Positions 17,109 through 25,984 of a DNA stretch of 64,000 nt are shown here, piece after piece (position 1 is the stretch's first letter; every line of letters begins with the position of its first letter). The notes beneath the pieces were generated by a model. The model was not told where the DNA came from. It saw only the letters and a program-made list of their open reading frames with translations, and made no database searches. The stretch comes from JACVRX01 sp963831385 (GTDB lineage Bacteria; Actinomycetota; Actinomycetes; Jiangellales; Jiangellaceae), in contig CAWHPW010000012.1 in NCBI GenBank assembly GCA_963831385.1, forward strand, positions 245,280 through 309,279, given 5' to 3'. The position numbers and the translations under genes were made by a program.

Positions 17109-18902
17109 ATGAGCGAAGACAATGCTCGTCCTGACGCGCCGGAGCGGGCCCGACTCGCCGAGCTGTGGCCCTACGTTCGCGACCACACCGGCGTGCTGAG
17201 CGCCATCGCGGTGATCTCATTGGTGGCGACGGCGCTCGCGCTGATCCAACCACTGACGCTGCAGCGGGTGATCGACGACGTCGGCACCGGTCGAACGCTT
17301 ACTCCGGCGATCACCGTGCTCGTGGCCGTCACGTTGAGTGAGGCGATCTTCTCGGCGTTGCAGTCGTATCTGCTGCAACGCACCGCGGAAGGTGTCGTGC
17401 TGGGCGCCCGGCGCAGCCTGGTTGCCCACCTGTTCCGGCTGCCGGTGGCCGAATACGACCGCCGGCGGCTAGGTGACCTGATCTCCCGCGTCGGGGCTGA
17501 CACCACGCTGCTGCGCGCGGTCGTCACCTCGGGATTGTTCGACATCGTCTCGTCGGTCCTGATGTTCGTCGGTGCCGTCGCGCTGATGGCGTACGTCGAT
17601 GTCTCGCTGTTGCTGATCACCTTGACCGCGGTAGTCCTCGGCGCGGCCGCGGTACTGGGTCTCGGCAGCGCGATCCGCCGGGCCAGTCAGCGAGCTCAGG
17701 CGAGCGTCGGCGACATGACGGCGTCGGTCGAACGTGCTCTCGGTGCGATCCGTACGATCCGGGCGGCCGGTGCCACCGAGCGTGAGACCGAGCGGGTCGG
17801 GGAGGCTGCGGCTTCTGCGTATCGCGCCGGTGTCGACATGGCGAAGCTCAACGCTCTGGTCCAGCCGATCATGTCGCTGTGCATTCAAGGCGCGTTCATC
17901 GTGGTGCTGGGCTACGGCGGATATCGGGTGGCGACGGGCGACATGACCCTTGGCGACCTGGTGGCGTTCCTGCTCTACCTGTTCATGTTGGTGATGCCGC
18001 TCGCTCAGGCCGTGCACGCGTTCACGACGTTGCAGGCAGGTCTGGGCGCGCTCGACCGGATGCAGGAGGTCATGCAGATCCCGGCAGAGGACGCCGACGA
18101 GGCTTCGCTACCTACCGCGTCTCCGTATAACGCGGCCAGGTCAGAAGCCATGCTCGAGCTGGCCGACGTGAGCTTCGCCTACGACGGCGGGCCGGCTGTG
18201 CTGGACCAGGTCAGCTTCACGGTCGAGCGCGGCTCCCGCACCGCCATCGTCGGCCCGTCTGGAGCGGGCAAGTCGACGACGCTCGCCCTGGTCGAACGTT
18301 TCTACAACCCTTCGGCCGGCACCGTCAGTCTCGACGGAGTCGATGTCTCGACGCTACCGCGCGACGAGGTACGCCGGCGGATCGCCTACGTCGAACAGGA
18401 GGCGCCGGTGCTGGCCGGCTCGATCGCGGACAACCTGCGGCTGGCTGCCCCCGACGCGAGTGATCGTGAGCTGATGGAGGTACTCGACCAGGTGGGGTTA
18501 TCGGAACTGGTCGAGCGGACCGACCGCGGTCTCGACGTGCCTGTCGGCGACGACGGCGTCCTGCTCTCCGGCGGCCAGCGCCAGCGGCTGGCCTGGGCCC
18601 GGGCCTTGCTGGCGGGCCCCGAGCTTCTCCTGCTGGACGAGCCGACATCTAGCGTCGATTCGCGGACCGAGCAAGTGCTCCAGGATGCTTTGCGTACAGC
18701 CTCCCGCGAGCGCACGGTTCTCGTGGTCGCTCACCGGCTCGCGACGGTGGCGGACTCGGACCGGATCGTTGTCTTGGACGGTGGCCACATCACCGGTGTC
18801 GGCACGCACGAGGAGCTGCTCGCCTCGTCCGCCCTTTATCGCGAGCTCGCGACGCATCAGCTGCTGGTCGAGTCATCTAGGCCGGCGACGGTCCGTCCGT
18901 AG
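17109..18902 (+). CDS. ABC transporter, fused permease and ATPase (exporter type)
   Basis: A protein of 597 residues with the exporter order: six-helix membrane domain (about 30-330) then nucleotide-binding domain. Walker A is GPSGAGKSTT, Q loop YVEQEAPVL, signature LSGGQRQRLAWARALL, Walker B LLLLDEPTSSVDS, and the H loop VVAHRLATV. Family members export lipids, peptides or drugs as homo- or heterodimers; no partner is adjacent, so a homodimer is likely. ATG at 17109 follows GAGGG closely. It ends against an 80-bp dispersed repeat. Confidence 0.92.
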   Translation: MSEDNARPDAPERARLAELWPYVRDHTGVLSAIAVISLVATALALIQPLTLQRVIDDVGTGRTLTPAITVLVAVTLSEAIFSALQSYLLQRTAEGVVLGARRSLVAHLFRLPVAEYDRRRLGDLISRVGADTTLLRAVVTSGLFDIVSSVLMFVGAVALMAYVDVSLLLITLTAVVLGAAAVLGLGSAIRRASQRAQASVGDMTASVERALGAIRTIRAAGATERETERVGEAAASAYRAGVDMAKLNALVQPIMSLCIQGAFIVVLGYGGYRVATGDMTLGDLVAFLLYLFMLVMPLAQAVHAFTTLQAGLGALDRMQEVMQIPAEDADEASLPTASPYNAARSEAMLELADVSFAYDGGPAVLDQVSFTVERGSRTAIVGPSGAGKSTTLALVERFYNPSAGTVSLDGVDVSTLPRDEVRRRIAYVEQEAPVLAGSIADNLRLAAPDASDRELMEVLDQVGLSELVERTDRGLDVPVGDDGVLLSGGQRQRLAWARALLAGPELLLLDEPTSSVDSRTEQVLQDALRTASRERTVLVVAHRLATVADSDRIVVLDGGHITGVGTHEELLASSALYRELATHQLLVESSRPATVRP

Positions 18903-18903
18903 G

Positions 18904-18983
18904 CCACCACCAGGCGAATACGTACATCAACAGGCAGGCAGGCCTGGTGATCTACCGGCACGGGTGGTGAACGTGGTCATTCC
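18904..18983 (-). repeat. 80-bp dispersed intergenic repeat, copy 1
   Basis: Read on the minus strand the element starts GGAATGACCACGTTCACCA and ends CGCCTGGTGGTGG, with an imperfect internal hairpin (GTAGATCACCAGGC against GCCTGTTGATGTAC). Two further copies lie at 31437-31516 and 54324-54403. This copy overlaps the last codon and stop of the minus-strand hydrolase: the TGA of that gene is the TGA in GGAATGACC. It fills the gap between two convergent genes. Confidence 0.85.
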
Positions 18984-19843
18984 AGCTGGGAGGTGGCGGC
19001 GGTGTCGACGGCGGCCAAGAAATTCGCCAGCACGGTGGCGGTTTGTCCCGGCTGTTCCGCTGCCGGTGAATGGCCGGCGCCCTCGATGACCACGACGGGC
19101 GCGTCGAGGCGGGCGGCCATGCTGCGCTGCTCTTCGATCGGCCAGGCGTCATCGTCCGCGCCGAACGTGACCAGGACCGGAACACCGACCGCCGCCAGAG
19201 CGTCCACGACGTCCTCGGCGGTGGTGAGATGCAGCGTCATGGCCCGGATCGACTGCGGGTGGTTGGCGAGGAACCGGATCTGCATGAACCGCTCGATCTC
19301 TGGCGGCGGCTCCACCATGCCCTGCGATCGTTCGTAGGCCCGCTTGGCCGTCCACGTCGCCGGCAAGCCGATCGCCGGGATCGCGTCGGCCATCCCCCGC
19401 AGCAGATGATGTGAGTCCGCGCGTGCCGGACCTGGACCCGAACCCAGCAACGTGAGCGAGGCGACAGCGTCGGGTTTGGCAATCGCGGCGCGGCGCGCGA
19501 CGATCCCGCCGAACGAGTGCCCGACCAGATGGACCGGTCCGCCGATCTGGTGGATGAGCTCGACCAGATCCGTCGTGAAGGCAGGCAGGGTGTAGTCGTC
19601 GTCTGCGGCGGTGCCCGGCGTTTCGTACTGGCCCTTCTGATCCAGGGCCACCACGTGGTACCCGGCATCGGCGAGCGGCGCGAGAATCGCGACGAAGTCC
19701 TCTTTGCTGCCCGTCCAGCCCGGCACGAACACGACGCTTGGCCCCTCCGCACCCGCTTCGAGTACGGCGAACTCGACCCGCTCGGTGCGGATTCGGGCAC
19801 TGCGCACGCCCTCTGGTAGGTCGAGAAACGGTGGCGCGCTCAC
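18977..19843 (-). CDS. alpha/beta hydrolase
   Basis: A protein of 288 residues. The oxyanion region FVPGWTGSKEDF, the nucleophile elbow GHSFGG with the catalytic serine, the acid in FGADDDAWPIEE and the histidine in IEGAGHSPAAEQPG form a complete catalytic set. No signal peptide is seen, so it is cytoplasmic. The substrate is unknown; esterase, lactonase and C-C hydrolase activities are all possible. The terminal residues QLE and the stop codon are supplied by the dispersed repeat at 18904-18983. Confidence 0.88.
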   Translation of the reverse strand: MSAPPFLDLPEGVRSARIRTERVEFAVLEAGAEGPSVVFVPGWTGSKEDFVAILAPLADAGYHVVALDQKGQYETPGTAADDDYTLPAFTTDLVELIHQIGGPVHLVGHSFGGIVARRAAIAKPDAVASLTLLGSGPGPARADSHHLLRGMADAIPAIGLPATWTAKRAYERSQGMVEPPPEIERFMQIRFLANHPQSIRAMTLHLTTAEDVVDALAAVGVPVLVTFGADDDAWPIEEQRSMAARLDAPVVVIEGAGHSPAAEQPGQTATVLANFLAAVDTAATSQLE

Positions 19844-19983
19844 TCGGCCACGGTATCCAACCAGTCGACTGTCACTGCGGCATTCGGCTCAGTGGTCGGG
19901 TCGGTGATGAGGACCCGAGCGAGCGCGTACGCTACGTGTCGATCTTTGACGGTGGGTCGTTCGTCACGTCGAGGGAGCGTCGG

Positions 19984-20718
19984 ATGCCAGCGCGGTACGG
20001 CGACCGTCGCCGGCTGGGCCGGCGCGTGTCTCGCCGGCGGTACATGGCGCGGCGGATGGTGGTCACCCTGGCCCTGGCGACCGTCGTTGTCGCGATGGCC
20101 AACCTGTTCGGTGCGCTGACCTACGACGGCAATGCCCGCGCCGCCAGCGCCGGCTCGGTTGAATCGGTTGACGCACGCGTGTCGGCCAGGTGGCTCGAGG
20201 CGCCGCGGCGCGCTCGAGAGGTACAGCCGGTTGCGGCAGTCACTCCAAACGCGATTCCGTCGGCTGCACTGGTGACCGCACCGGCCGACTCGAAACCACC
20301 GGCTGCAGAGGCCTTGCCTGCTGGCAGCGGCACCGGGAAGCGCGTGGTGTACGACATCTCGGCTCAGCAGGTGTGGCTTGTCGATGCCAGCGAGGGTGTA
20401 GCGCGGACATACCGGGTATCCGGGAGCCGGTACGACCAGCTGGCGGCAGGCACCTACCACGTGTTCTCGCGCTCACGCCACGCGACCAGCTGGCATGGTA
20501 CGGAATCGATGGAGTTCATGGTCCGGTTCCACCGCGGCGACCGGTCCAACATCGGCTTCCATGACATTCCAGTCGACGCGTCGACCGGCGGCGAGGTGCA
20601 GACATTGGCCGATCTGGGGACGCCGTTGTCAGACGGCTGTATCCGCCAGGATGTCGCCGATGCAGCTGCGCTGTGGGAGTTCGCGCCGGTGGGGACGCCG
20701 GTCGTCGTTTTACGCTGA
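19984..20718 (+). CDS. L,D-transpeptidase, membrane-anchored
   Basis: A protein of 244 residues. A strongly basic N-terminus (RYGDRRRLGRRVSRRRYMARR) precedes one hydrophobic segment (about 26-44), giving an inner-membrane anchor or uncleaved signal. A low-complexity linker follows, then the YkuD domain: VVYDISAQQVWLVD, the conserved histidine in NIGFHDIP, and the catalytic cysteine in LSDGCIRQ. Such enzymes make 3-3 cross-links in peptidoglycan or attach proteins to it. ATG at 19984 has GAGGGA about ten bases upstream; ATG at 20044 is a weaker option. The 3' end overlaps the convergent helicase gene by 9 bp. Confidence 0.88.
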   Translation: MPARYGDRRRLGRRVSRRRYMARRMVVTLALATVVVAMANLFGALTYDGNARAASAGSVESVDARVSARWLEAPRRAREVQPVAAVTPNAIPSAALVTAPADSKPPAAEALPAGSGTGKRVVYDISAQQVWLVDASEGVARTYRVSGSRYDQLAAGTYHVFSRSRHATSWHGTESMEFMVRFHRGDRSNIGFHDIPVDASTGGEVQTLADLGTPLSDGCIRQDVADAAALWEFAPVGTPVVVLR

Positions 20719-22275
20719 CGACGGCGCGGCCGGCGTGGACGCGTTGCTCGTCGTCGTGGGCACCGGGACCCCGGCTCGGCTGCGCTGACGAGTACGGCTC
20801 CGCCGACGGCGGGAGGTAGCGCTGTCGCGGTCTGCGTCGGGCTCGCCGTGTTCTGCCCGACTCGGCCGTTCCCGCCGGTCACTACCGCCGCGGGTCCGGT
20901 CCTTGTCCCCGACGCGTTTGGTTGGGTTTCGCCGCCGGCCCGTCTCACCGAGATCCTCGACCGCCTCGGCCGCGAGCCCCGGTCGGGTACGCGCGTTCGT
21001 CGGCAGCCGGCCCGTGGTGCCGGGCGGTATGCCGAGGTCGTGGAAGAGGTGATCGCTGGAGGAGTATGTCTCGACCGGCTCGTCGTAGGGCAGATCGAGA
21101 AGCCTGTTGATCATCTTCCAGCGAGCGATGTCTTCCCAGTCGACAAGTGTGACGGCGACGCCGGAAGCACCTGCGCGCCCAGTGCGGCCGATCCGGTGCA
21201 GGTAGGTCTTCTCGTCCTCGGGGCAGGCGACGTTGACGACGTGCGTGACACCTTCGACGTCGATGCCGCGCGCTGCGACATCGGTGGCGACCAGCACGTC
21301 GACCTTGCCGTTGCGGAATGCCCGCAACGCCTGCTCCCTGGCCCCTTGGCCGAGATCGCCGTGTACGGCCGCCGCTGCGAAGCCCCGGTCGAGTAGTTCG
21401 TCGGCGACCCGCTGTGCCTGCCGCTTGGTCCGGCAGAAGATCATCGCCAGCCCGCGACCTTCGGCCTGAAGCAGCCGGGCGATGATCTCGTCCTTGTCCA
21501 GCGAGTGCGCGCGGTAGACGAACTGCGCGGTGGCCGGAACGGTCTGGGTTTCATCTGGCGACTCCGCCCGGACGTTCAGCGGGTGCCGCATATAGCGCCG
21601 GGCCAGGCCAACGACGGCCGCGGGCATCGTCGCCGAGAACAGCATCGTCTGGCGAAGCTCGGGCGTCAGCCCCAAGATCTTCTCCACGTCGGGCAGGAAG
21701 CCGAGATCGAGCATCTTGTCCGCCTCGTCGAGCACCAGCACCTTGACGTGGCCGAGATCGAGATGACCCTGGTCGGCCAGGTCGAGCAAGCGTCCGGGTG
21801 TGCCGACGACGACGTCGACACCGGTGCGGAGCATCTCTACCTGGGGCTCGTATGCGCGACCGCCATAGACCGTCAGCAGGCGTACCTGCCGGATCGTCGA
21901 GGCTGTTTTCAGGTCGGCCGTGACCTGGACGGCGAGCTCACGAGTCGGCACCACCACCAGGGCCTGGGGCTTGCCTGGAGCGGCGGCTATCTCGTAGTCG
22001 CGGTCGGCCGGGGCCACGATGCGCTGCAGTAGCGGGAGGCCGAACGCGAAGGTCTTGCCCGTACCGGTGCGGGCCTGGCCGATGACGTCGCTGCCCATGA
22101 GCGCAACTGGCAGGGTCATCTCCTGGATCGGGAAGGGCGCGGTGATGCCGACCCGCTCGAGAGCGTCGGCAATGGGTGCAAGTACTCCGAGGTGTCGGAA
22201 CGTGGTGCTCAGGCGGCTCGCCTCTTCAGTCGTCGGGTCCTCGAACGCTGGCTGCCGGTGAGTTCGTCGCGCCAC
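20710..22275 (-). CDS. DEAD-box ATP-dependent RNA helicase
   Basis: About 521 residues. Motifs in order: Q motif (FRHLGV to PFPIQEMT), I ARTGTGKT, Ia PTRELAVQ, Ib TPGRL, II VLDEADKM, III FSATMP, IV IFCRTKRQ, V TDVAARGIDVEGV, and VI HRIGRTGRAG. The C-terminal 110 residues are a basic, disordered, Arg-rich tail suited to RNA binding. Actinobacterial relatives act in ribosome assembly and cold adaptation. The frame is open to 22791, but the upstream part is Arg/Pro-rich shadow of the divergent gene. GTG at 22275 is the best start, without a clear Shine-Dalgarno, so the exact N-terminus is uncertain. Confidence 0.9.
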   Translation of the reverse strand: MARRTHRQPAFEDPTTEEASRLSTTFRHLGVLAPIADALERVGITAPFPIQEMTLPVALMGSDVIGQARTGTGKTFAFGLPLLQRIVAPADRDYEIAAAPGKPQALVVVPTRELAVQVTADLKTASTIRQVRLLTVYGGRAYEPQVEMLRTGVDVVVGTPGRLLDLADQGHLDLGHVKVLVLDEADKMLDLGFLPDVEKILGLTPELRQTMLFSATMPAAVVGLARRYMRHPLNVRAESPDETQTVPATAQFVYRAHSLDKDEIIARLLQAEGRGLAMIFCRTKRQAQRVADELLDRGFAAAAVHGDLGQGAREQALRAFRNGKVDVLVATDVAARGIDVEGVTHVVNVACPEDEKTYLHRIGRTGRAGASGVAVTLVDWEDIARWKMINRLLDLPYDEPVETYSSSDHLFHDLGIPPGTTGRLPTNARTRPGLAAEAVEDLGETGRRRNPTKRVGDKDRTRGGSDRRERPSRAEHGEPDADRDSATSRRRRSRTRQRSRAGVPVPTTTSNASTPAAPSSA

Positions 22276-22490
22276 GGGCGGCTCGGATGACCGAGTGGGC
22301 AGGGGCTCGCCGCGAGGCTGCGGACGTCGGAAGCTGTCCTCGAGGGGCGCTCGAAGTGCTTCGGGCGCCGGGTGTTCGGGGTTCCCACTATACCGGTCGC
22401 CATGCGGCCGCCGAACCAGCACACCCCGTCGGCAGCTGCCCGCCACCGACAGGAGTGGGGAGCAGCGGCTGCCGGGATAAGGTGCGCGCC

Positions 22491-23189
22491 ATGAGCGAGT
22501 CCGGGCCACCTGCTGCGTCTGCCCTGGATGACGCGAATTACCGGGCGGCCGTCGTCGACCTGCTCGGTGTGCTCGGACTGGGCGAGCTGACCGCGTTCGA
22601 ACGGCTGGCCGCCGATGCCGAGTTGGCCCCGACGATCGGTGACAAGGCGGCTCTCGCGGCCATGGCCGTTGCGGAGTTCCACCACTTCGAGCGGCTACGG
22701 ACCCGGCTCGGAGAGTTGGGTGCCGACCCCGACGAGGCAATGGCACCGTTTCGCGAACCGCTCGAGGCCTTTCACGACCACACGGCGCCATCGGACTGGC
22801 TCGAGGGACTGGTCAAGGCGTATGTCGGTGACGGTATCGGTGCGGACTTCTACCGCGAGGTGGCGGCATACCTCGACCAGGACACCCGGCTCCTGGTGCT
22901 GGAGGTTCTGGAGGACACCGGCCACGCCGACTTCGCCGTGGACCGGGTGCGGGCCGCGATCACGGCCGACCCGCGGGTCGCCGGTCGGCTGGCGCTGTGG
23001 GGGCGACGGTTGGTCGGCGAGGCGCTGTCACAAGCGCAACGGGTCGCGGCCGAGCGGGACTCGTTGTCGGCACTCATTGCCGGGGGCGTCGACCGACCCG
23101 GTATGGACCTGGCCGCTATCGGGCACGTCTTCGCCCGCCTGACCGAGAACCACGCCAGACGGATGGCTGCGCTCGGCCTGACGGCGTAG
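22491..23189 (+). CDS. ferritin-like (MiaE-related) protein
   Basis: A protein of 232 residues, nearly all helical. It shows paired carboxylate/histidine helices of a ferritin-like di-iron fold: GLGELTAFERLAADAE, MAVAEFHHFERLRTRL, VGDGIGADFYREVA and LEVLEDTGHADFAVDR, with the E-x-x-H pattern typical of the family. The family is annotated as ferritin-like or tRNA hydroxylase-like; the substrate in actinobacteria is not established. It is divergent from the DEAD-box helicase across a 215-bp gap. A conspicuous inverted repeat starts 15 bp after its stop codon. Confidence 0.8.
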   Translation: MSESGPPAASALDDANYRAAVVDLLGVLGLGELTAFERLAADAELAPTIGDKAALAAMAVAEFHHFERLRTRLGELGADPDEAMAPFREPLEAFHDHTAPSDWLEGLVKAYVGDGIGADFYREVAAYLDQDTRLLVLEVLEDTGHADFAVDRVRAAITADPRVAGRLALWGRRLVGEALSQAQRVAAERDSLSALIAGGVDRPGMDLAAIGHVFARLTENHARRMAALGLTA

Positions 23190-23203
23190 GTGCTCGAGCC
23201 GTC

Positions 23204-23272
23204 CATGATCAAGTGGTCAGAGGTTACGAGACACGCCAGCGGGTCTCGACAAGCTGCAACCACTCGATCATG
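23204..23272. repeat. intergenic inverted repeat, CATGATC family, copy B
   Basis: The outer arm CATGATCAAGTGGT at 23204-23217 pairs with the complement of AACCACTCGATCATG at 23258-23272 with one mismatch. An inner stem, CGAGAC with GTCTCG, lies between them around a ten-base loop. It lies between convergent genes and may act as a two-way terminator. The CATGATC ends recur in copy C at 50108-50163. Confidence 0.7.
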
Positions 23273-23298
23273 AAAGTCGCTACGGCGAGCGGACGGAC

Positions 23299-23565
23299 TC
23301 AGGTCGCAGCTGAGCCGCCGCGCATTCGGGCGACCCCAAAGACGCCGAGCGCGGCGAGAGCGATCTGAACGATGGTCTCGATCCAGTCGAAGCCATCGGT
23401 GTCACGCAGCGAACCGACGATGAACGAGCCGATCAGCGCGGCGATGATGCCGATGAGGATGGTCAGCCAGATCGGGATGTTCTGTTTGCCCGGTACGGCG
23501 AGCCGCCCGAGCGCACCGATGATGATGCCCACGACGATGGCCGAGATGATGCCGCTGACTTCCAC
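23299..23565 (-). CDS. GlsB/YeaQ/YmgE family stress-associated membrane protein
   Basis: A protein of 88 residues with three hydrophobic segments. The family pattern is clear: IISAIVVGIIIGALGRLAVPG, then IPIWLTILIGIIAALIGSF, then a third helix near 62-79. These transglycosylase-associated small proteins are induced by stress in several bacteria, but the biochemical function is unknown. It is convergent with the ferritin-like gene. Confidence 0.9.
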   Translation of the reverse strand: MEVSGIISAIVVGIIIGALGRLAVPGKQNIPIWLTILIGIIAALIGSFIVGSLRDTDGFDWIETIVQIALAALGVFGVARMRGGSAAT

Positions 23566-23671
23566 GAGCGCCTGCCTTTCAGGGTGCCGACGGACTGAAC
23601 GAAGCCCGATAACTCAAAGCCTGCCGTGTCTACGCCGCCGGCGCTAGGCCATCCGGGTTGCCGCGTGTCGG

Positions 23672-23899
23672 CTAGAGCGCGCCGAAGCCCACCCGCCGCT
23701 CGACCGGCTCCCCGATCTCGACGTAGGTGAGGTGTGCGGTGACGACAATGACCCGCCGGCCGCGCTCATCAGTCAGGTCAAGGACATCGCTCTTGCCGCC
23801 CAGCGCGTCGAACACCGCTTTCTCGACCTCTTTGGGCGTCTGCGCGCTCTCCAGGACGAGCTCGCGCGTGGCGTTGTGAACGCCGATCTTGACCTCCAC
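23672..23899 (-). CDS. DUF3107 family protein
   Basis: A protein of 75 residues. It begins VEVKIGVHNATRELVLES and continues TPKEVEKAVFDALGG, VLDLTDERGRRVIVVTAHLTYVEIG and ERRVGFGAL, the full DUF3107 pattern. Start GTG at 23899 has GGAGGGAAGG upstream; the open frame to 23929 adds ten residues that lack family resemblance. The function is unknown. The gene sits with a TetR regulator, a hydrolase and MoeZ, an arrangement repeated in many actinobacteria. Confidence 0.9.
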   Translation of the reverse strand: MEVKIGVHNATRELVLESAQTPKEVEKAVFDALGGKSDVLDLTDERGRRVIVVTAHLTYVEIGEPVERRVGFGAL

Positions 23900-24015
23900 G
23901 GGGCCTTCCCTCCGGTGCTCGGCGGGCACGAACGCGCGCCCAGTGGTCTCCGGTTCGCCAGGCTAGTCCAGGCCGAGCGACTCGACTGCCTGGCGCCCTG
24001 CGCCGTCGGCGAACG

Positions 24016-24642
24016 TCAGCTGTCGTCGCGCTTTGGGAACCCGCGGATGCCGCGCCAGCTCAAGGTCGCCACCAACTCCGCGGCAGCGTCACGCGGAATC
24101 GAGCCACGCGAGTCGAGCCAATACCGCGCCGAGACCTGCGCGACGCCCACCAGGCCGATCGCGAGCAGCGTCGACTCCTCGACCGGCAGGCCGGTGTCCT
24201 CGGCGATGATCTTCGCGATCTCGTCGGCACACGCGGAATTCAGGCGATCGAGCCGATCACGCACGGCACCCTCGTTGGTGAGGTCGGACTCGAAGAGCAG
24301 CCGATAGGTCTCCGCTGGATCGTCCACGTACTCGAAGTAGGCGTTCATGGTGGCGCTGACGCGTTCCTTGTTGTCCTCAGTGGAGCGCAGCGCGTCGTGC
24401 AGCCGCCGCAGCAGGACCTCGGCGCTGTGGTCGAGCAACGCGAGATACAGGTCGAGCTTGCTCGGGAAATGCTGGTAGAGCACGGGCTTGCTGACCCCCG
24501 CCCGTTCGGCGATCTCGTCCATGGCAGCAGCGTGGTATCCGTTCGCGACGAACACGTCATGGGCTGCCTGCAGCAGTTGTGCGCGTCTGGCCACCCGCGG
24601 CAGACGCATGCCGCGGGTGGGGACGTAGGGCTCGCTCGTCAC
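24016..24642 (-). CDS. TetR family transcriptional regulator
   Basis: A protein of 208 residues. The N-terminal helix-turn-helix reads RRAQLLQAAHDVFVANGYH then MDEIAERAGVSKPVLYQHF, typical TetR. The ligand domain is helical (VLLRRLHDALRSTEDNKERV, YVDDPAETYRLLFE). GTG at 24642 has AGGAG upstream; the frame remains open to 25110 only as a shadow. It is separated by 116 bp from the DUF3107 gene. The ligand is unknown; its own operon or the adjacent acidic protein gene are possible targets. Confidence 0.9.
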   Translation of the reverse strand: MTSEPYVPTRGMRLPRVARRAQLLQAAHDVFVANGYHAAAMDEIAERAGVSKPVLYQHFPSKLDLYLALLDHSAEVLLRRLHDALRSTEDNKERVSATMNAYFEYVDDPAETYRLLFESDLTNEGAVRDRLDRLNSACADEIAKIIAEDTGLPVEESTLLAIGLVGVAQVSARYWLDSRGSIPRDAAAELVATLSWRGIRGFPKRDDS

Positions 24643-24706
24643 GGCGCTCCTGGTAAGGGCTCGGCTGGCCGGATGGTAACCCTGCGGACTGCCTTCGCCG
24701 AACGGC

Positions 24707-24934
24707 TCAGCGGTAGTCGTCGTCGTCGTATCCGACCGAGCGACTCTGATCAGCGGCGTCGGCCGGATCCACGTCGTAAGGCACCTCAGGAGCTTCGTCA
24801 CGCGGTGTGTCGATGACTTCCTGCTGCTGCTCGACGGCGTCGGCCTCCGGTGTCTCGAGATCGGAAGCGCCCGGCTCGTTTCCGGGGGACCAGGTGTTCT
24901 CTGTCTCGCTGGTGCGGACATCGCTTTCGGACAT
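24707..24934 (-). CDS. small acidic, probably disordered protein
   Basis: A protein of 75 residues, rich in Asp, Glu, Pro, Ser and Thr, with few hydrophobic residues (for example DTPRDEAPEVPYDVDPADA and the tail GYDDDDYR). No domain is recognised. A good GGAGGGCGGC precedes ATG 24934. It lies between the TetR gene and the divergent hydrolase gene. High acidity and low complexity suggest an intrinsically disordered protein; no function can be assigned. Confidence 0.6.
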   Translation of the reverse strand: MSESDVRTSETENTWSPGNEPGASDLETPEADAVEQQQEVIDTPRDEAPEVPYDVDPADAADQSRSVGYDDDDYR

Positions 24935-24997
24935 GCCGCCCTCCTCCGTCGCGAGGCACCGAGCCTACTGTGCTGTCGCGGCATACGATCACGATCC

Positions 24998-25885
24998 GTG
25001 AGCGACGATCCTGTCGCGCGATGGCCGGGCGAAGCCGTAGAGCAGGCCGGCGGCGCGGTGTACGTCCGGCATGCCGAGCCAACCAGGCCGGGGCTGCCTG
25101 CTGCGGTCATGGTGCACGGGCTCGGAGGATCGTCGACGAACTGGGCCGGCCTGATGGCTGAGTTGCGCAGTCAACTCGACCAGTGGGCGATCGATCTGCC
25201 GGGATATGGGGAGTCGCCGCCCGGCCGCCGGCACAGCGTCAGAGCGTTCGCCGGTGTCCTGACCGCATACCTTGATCGCTTCGGCCGGCCAGTTCACCTG
25301 CTCGGCAACTCCATGGGCGGTCTGGTGTCGGTTCTGGTCGCCGCCCGGCGGCCGGATCTCGTATCAACGCTGACCTTGATTTCGCCGGCCATGCCGAATC
25401 TGCGCCAGCCCCATGCAGCCCGAGGCATGGCGCTGGTCGCCGTCCCGCGACTGGGGGAGCGGCTGCTCGCCCGCTCCAACGCCATGCCGGTCCAGCAGCA
25501 GGTTCGCCAGCTCGCCGGCATTCTCTACGGCGATCCCGACTCGATCGAGCGAGGGCAGCTGATGGCTGCATCGCAGGAGCGGGAGCGGTGGCTGGGCCAG
25601 GAGCACGCCGATGCCGTCCTGCTCCAGTCGTTGCGGTCGATCGTGCGGCAGTACGCGGTACCGCGGTGGCGTTCGGCGTGGGCGTCCGCCCGGCTGGTGT
25701 CGTGCCCGACCCTGGTGATCGTCGGCGGTCGAGACACGTTGGTGCATTCCTCGACGGCCGCTCGCTGGCGGAAGATCCTGCCGACTGCCCGCGTCGTGCA
25801 TCTGCCGACAACCGGGCACGTGGCCATGATGGAGCGGCCCGGCCTGGTGGCGTCGATGGTCCGCGAACACATCGGGCCCGCATAG
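24998..25885 (+). CDS. alpha/beta hydrolase
   Basis: A protein of 295 residues. Landmarks are MVHGLGGSSTNW (oxyanion hole), the nucleophile elbow LLGNSMGGLVS with Ser, the acid in VIVGGRDTLVHSS and His in LPTTGHVAMMERP. The GTG at 24998 starts 64 bp from the acidic protein gene on the other strand. It precedes MoeZ on the same strand by 99 bp. In other actinobacteria a similar hydrolase sits between the TetR gene and MoeZ. The substrate is unknown. Confidence 0.88.
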   Translation: MSDDPVARWPGEAVEQAGGAVYVRHAEPTRPGLPAAVMVHGLGGSSTNWAGLMAELRSQLDQWAIDLPGYGESPPGRRHSVRAFAGVLTAYLDRFGRPVHLLGNSMGGLVSVLVAARRPDLVSTLTLISPAMPNLRQPHAARGMALVAVPRLGERLLARSNAMPVQQQVRQLAGILYGDPDSIERGQLMAASQERERWLGQEHADAVLLQSLRSIVRQYAVPRWRSAWASARLVSCPTLVIVGGRDTLVHSSTAARWRKILPTARVVHLPTTGHVAMMERPGLVASMVREHIGPA

Positions 25886-25984
25886 CCGCGGGAACAATCC
25901 AGGCGCGGACCCGGTGGCCGGGAATGGCCGGTGCGGTGGGACCGTTGGCGTGGACGAACACCGATCGTGAGCATGGAGAAGAAC

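Noticed and set aside
20710..22791. A 693-residue version of the DEAD-box helicase
   Set aside because: The added N-terminus is Arg/Pro-rich shadow of the divergent ferritin-like gene and lacks helicase motifs.
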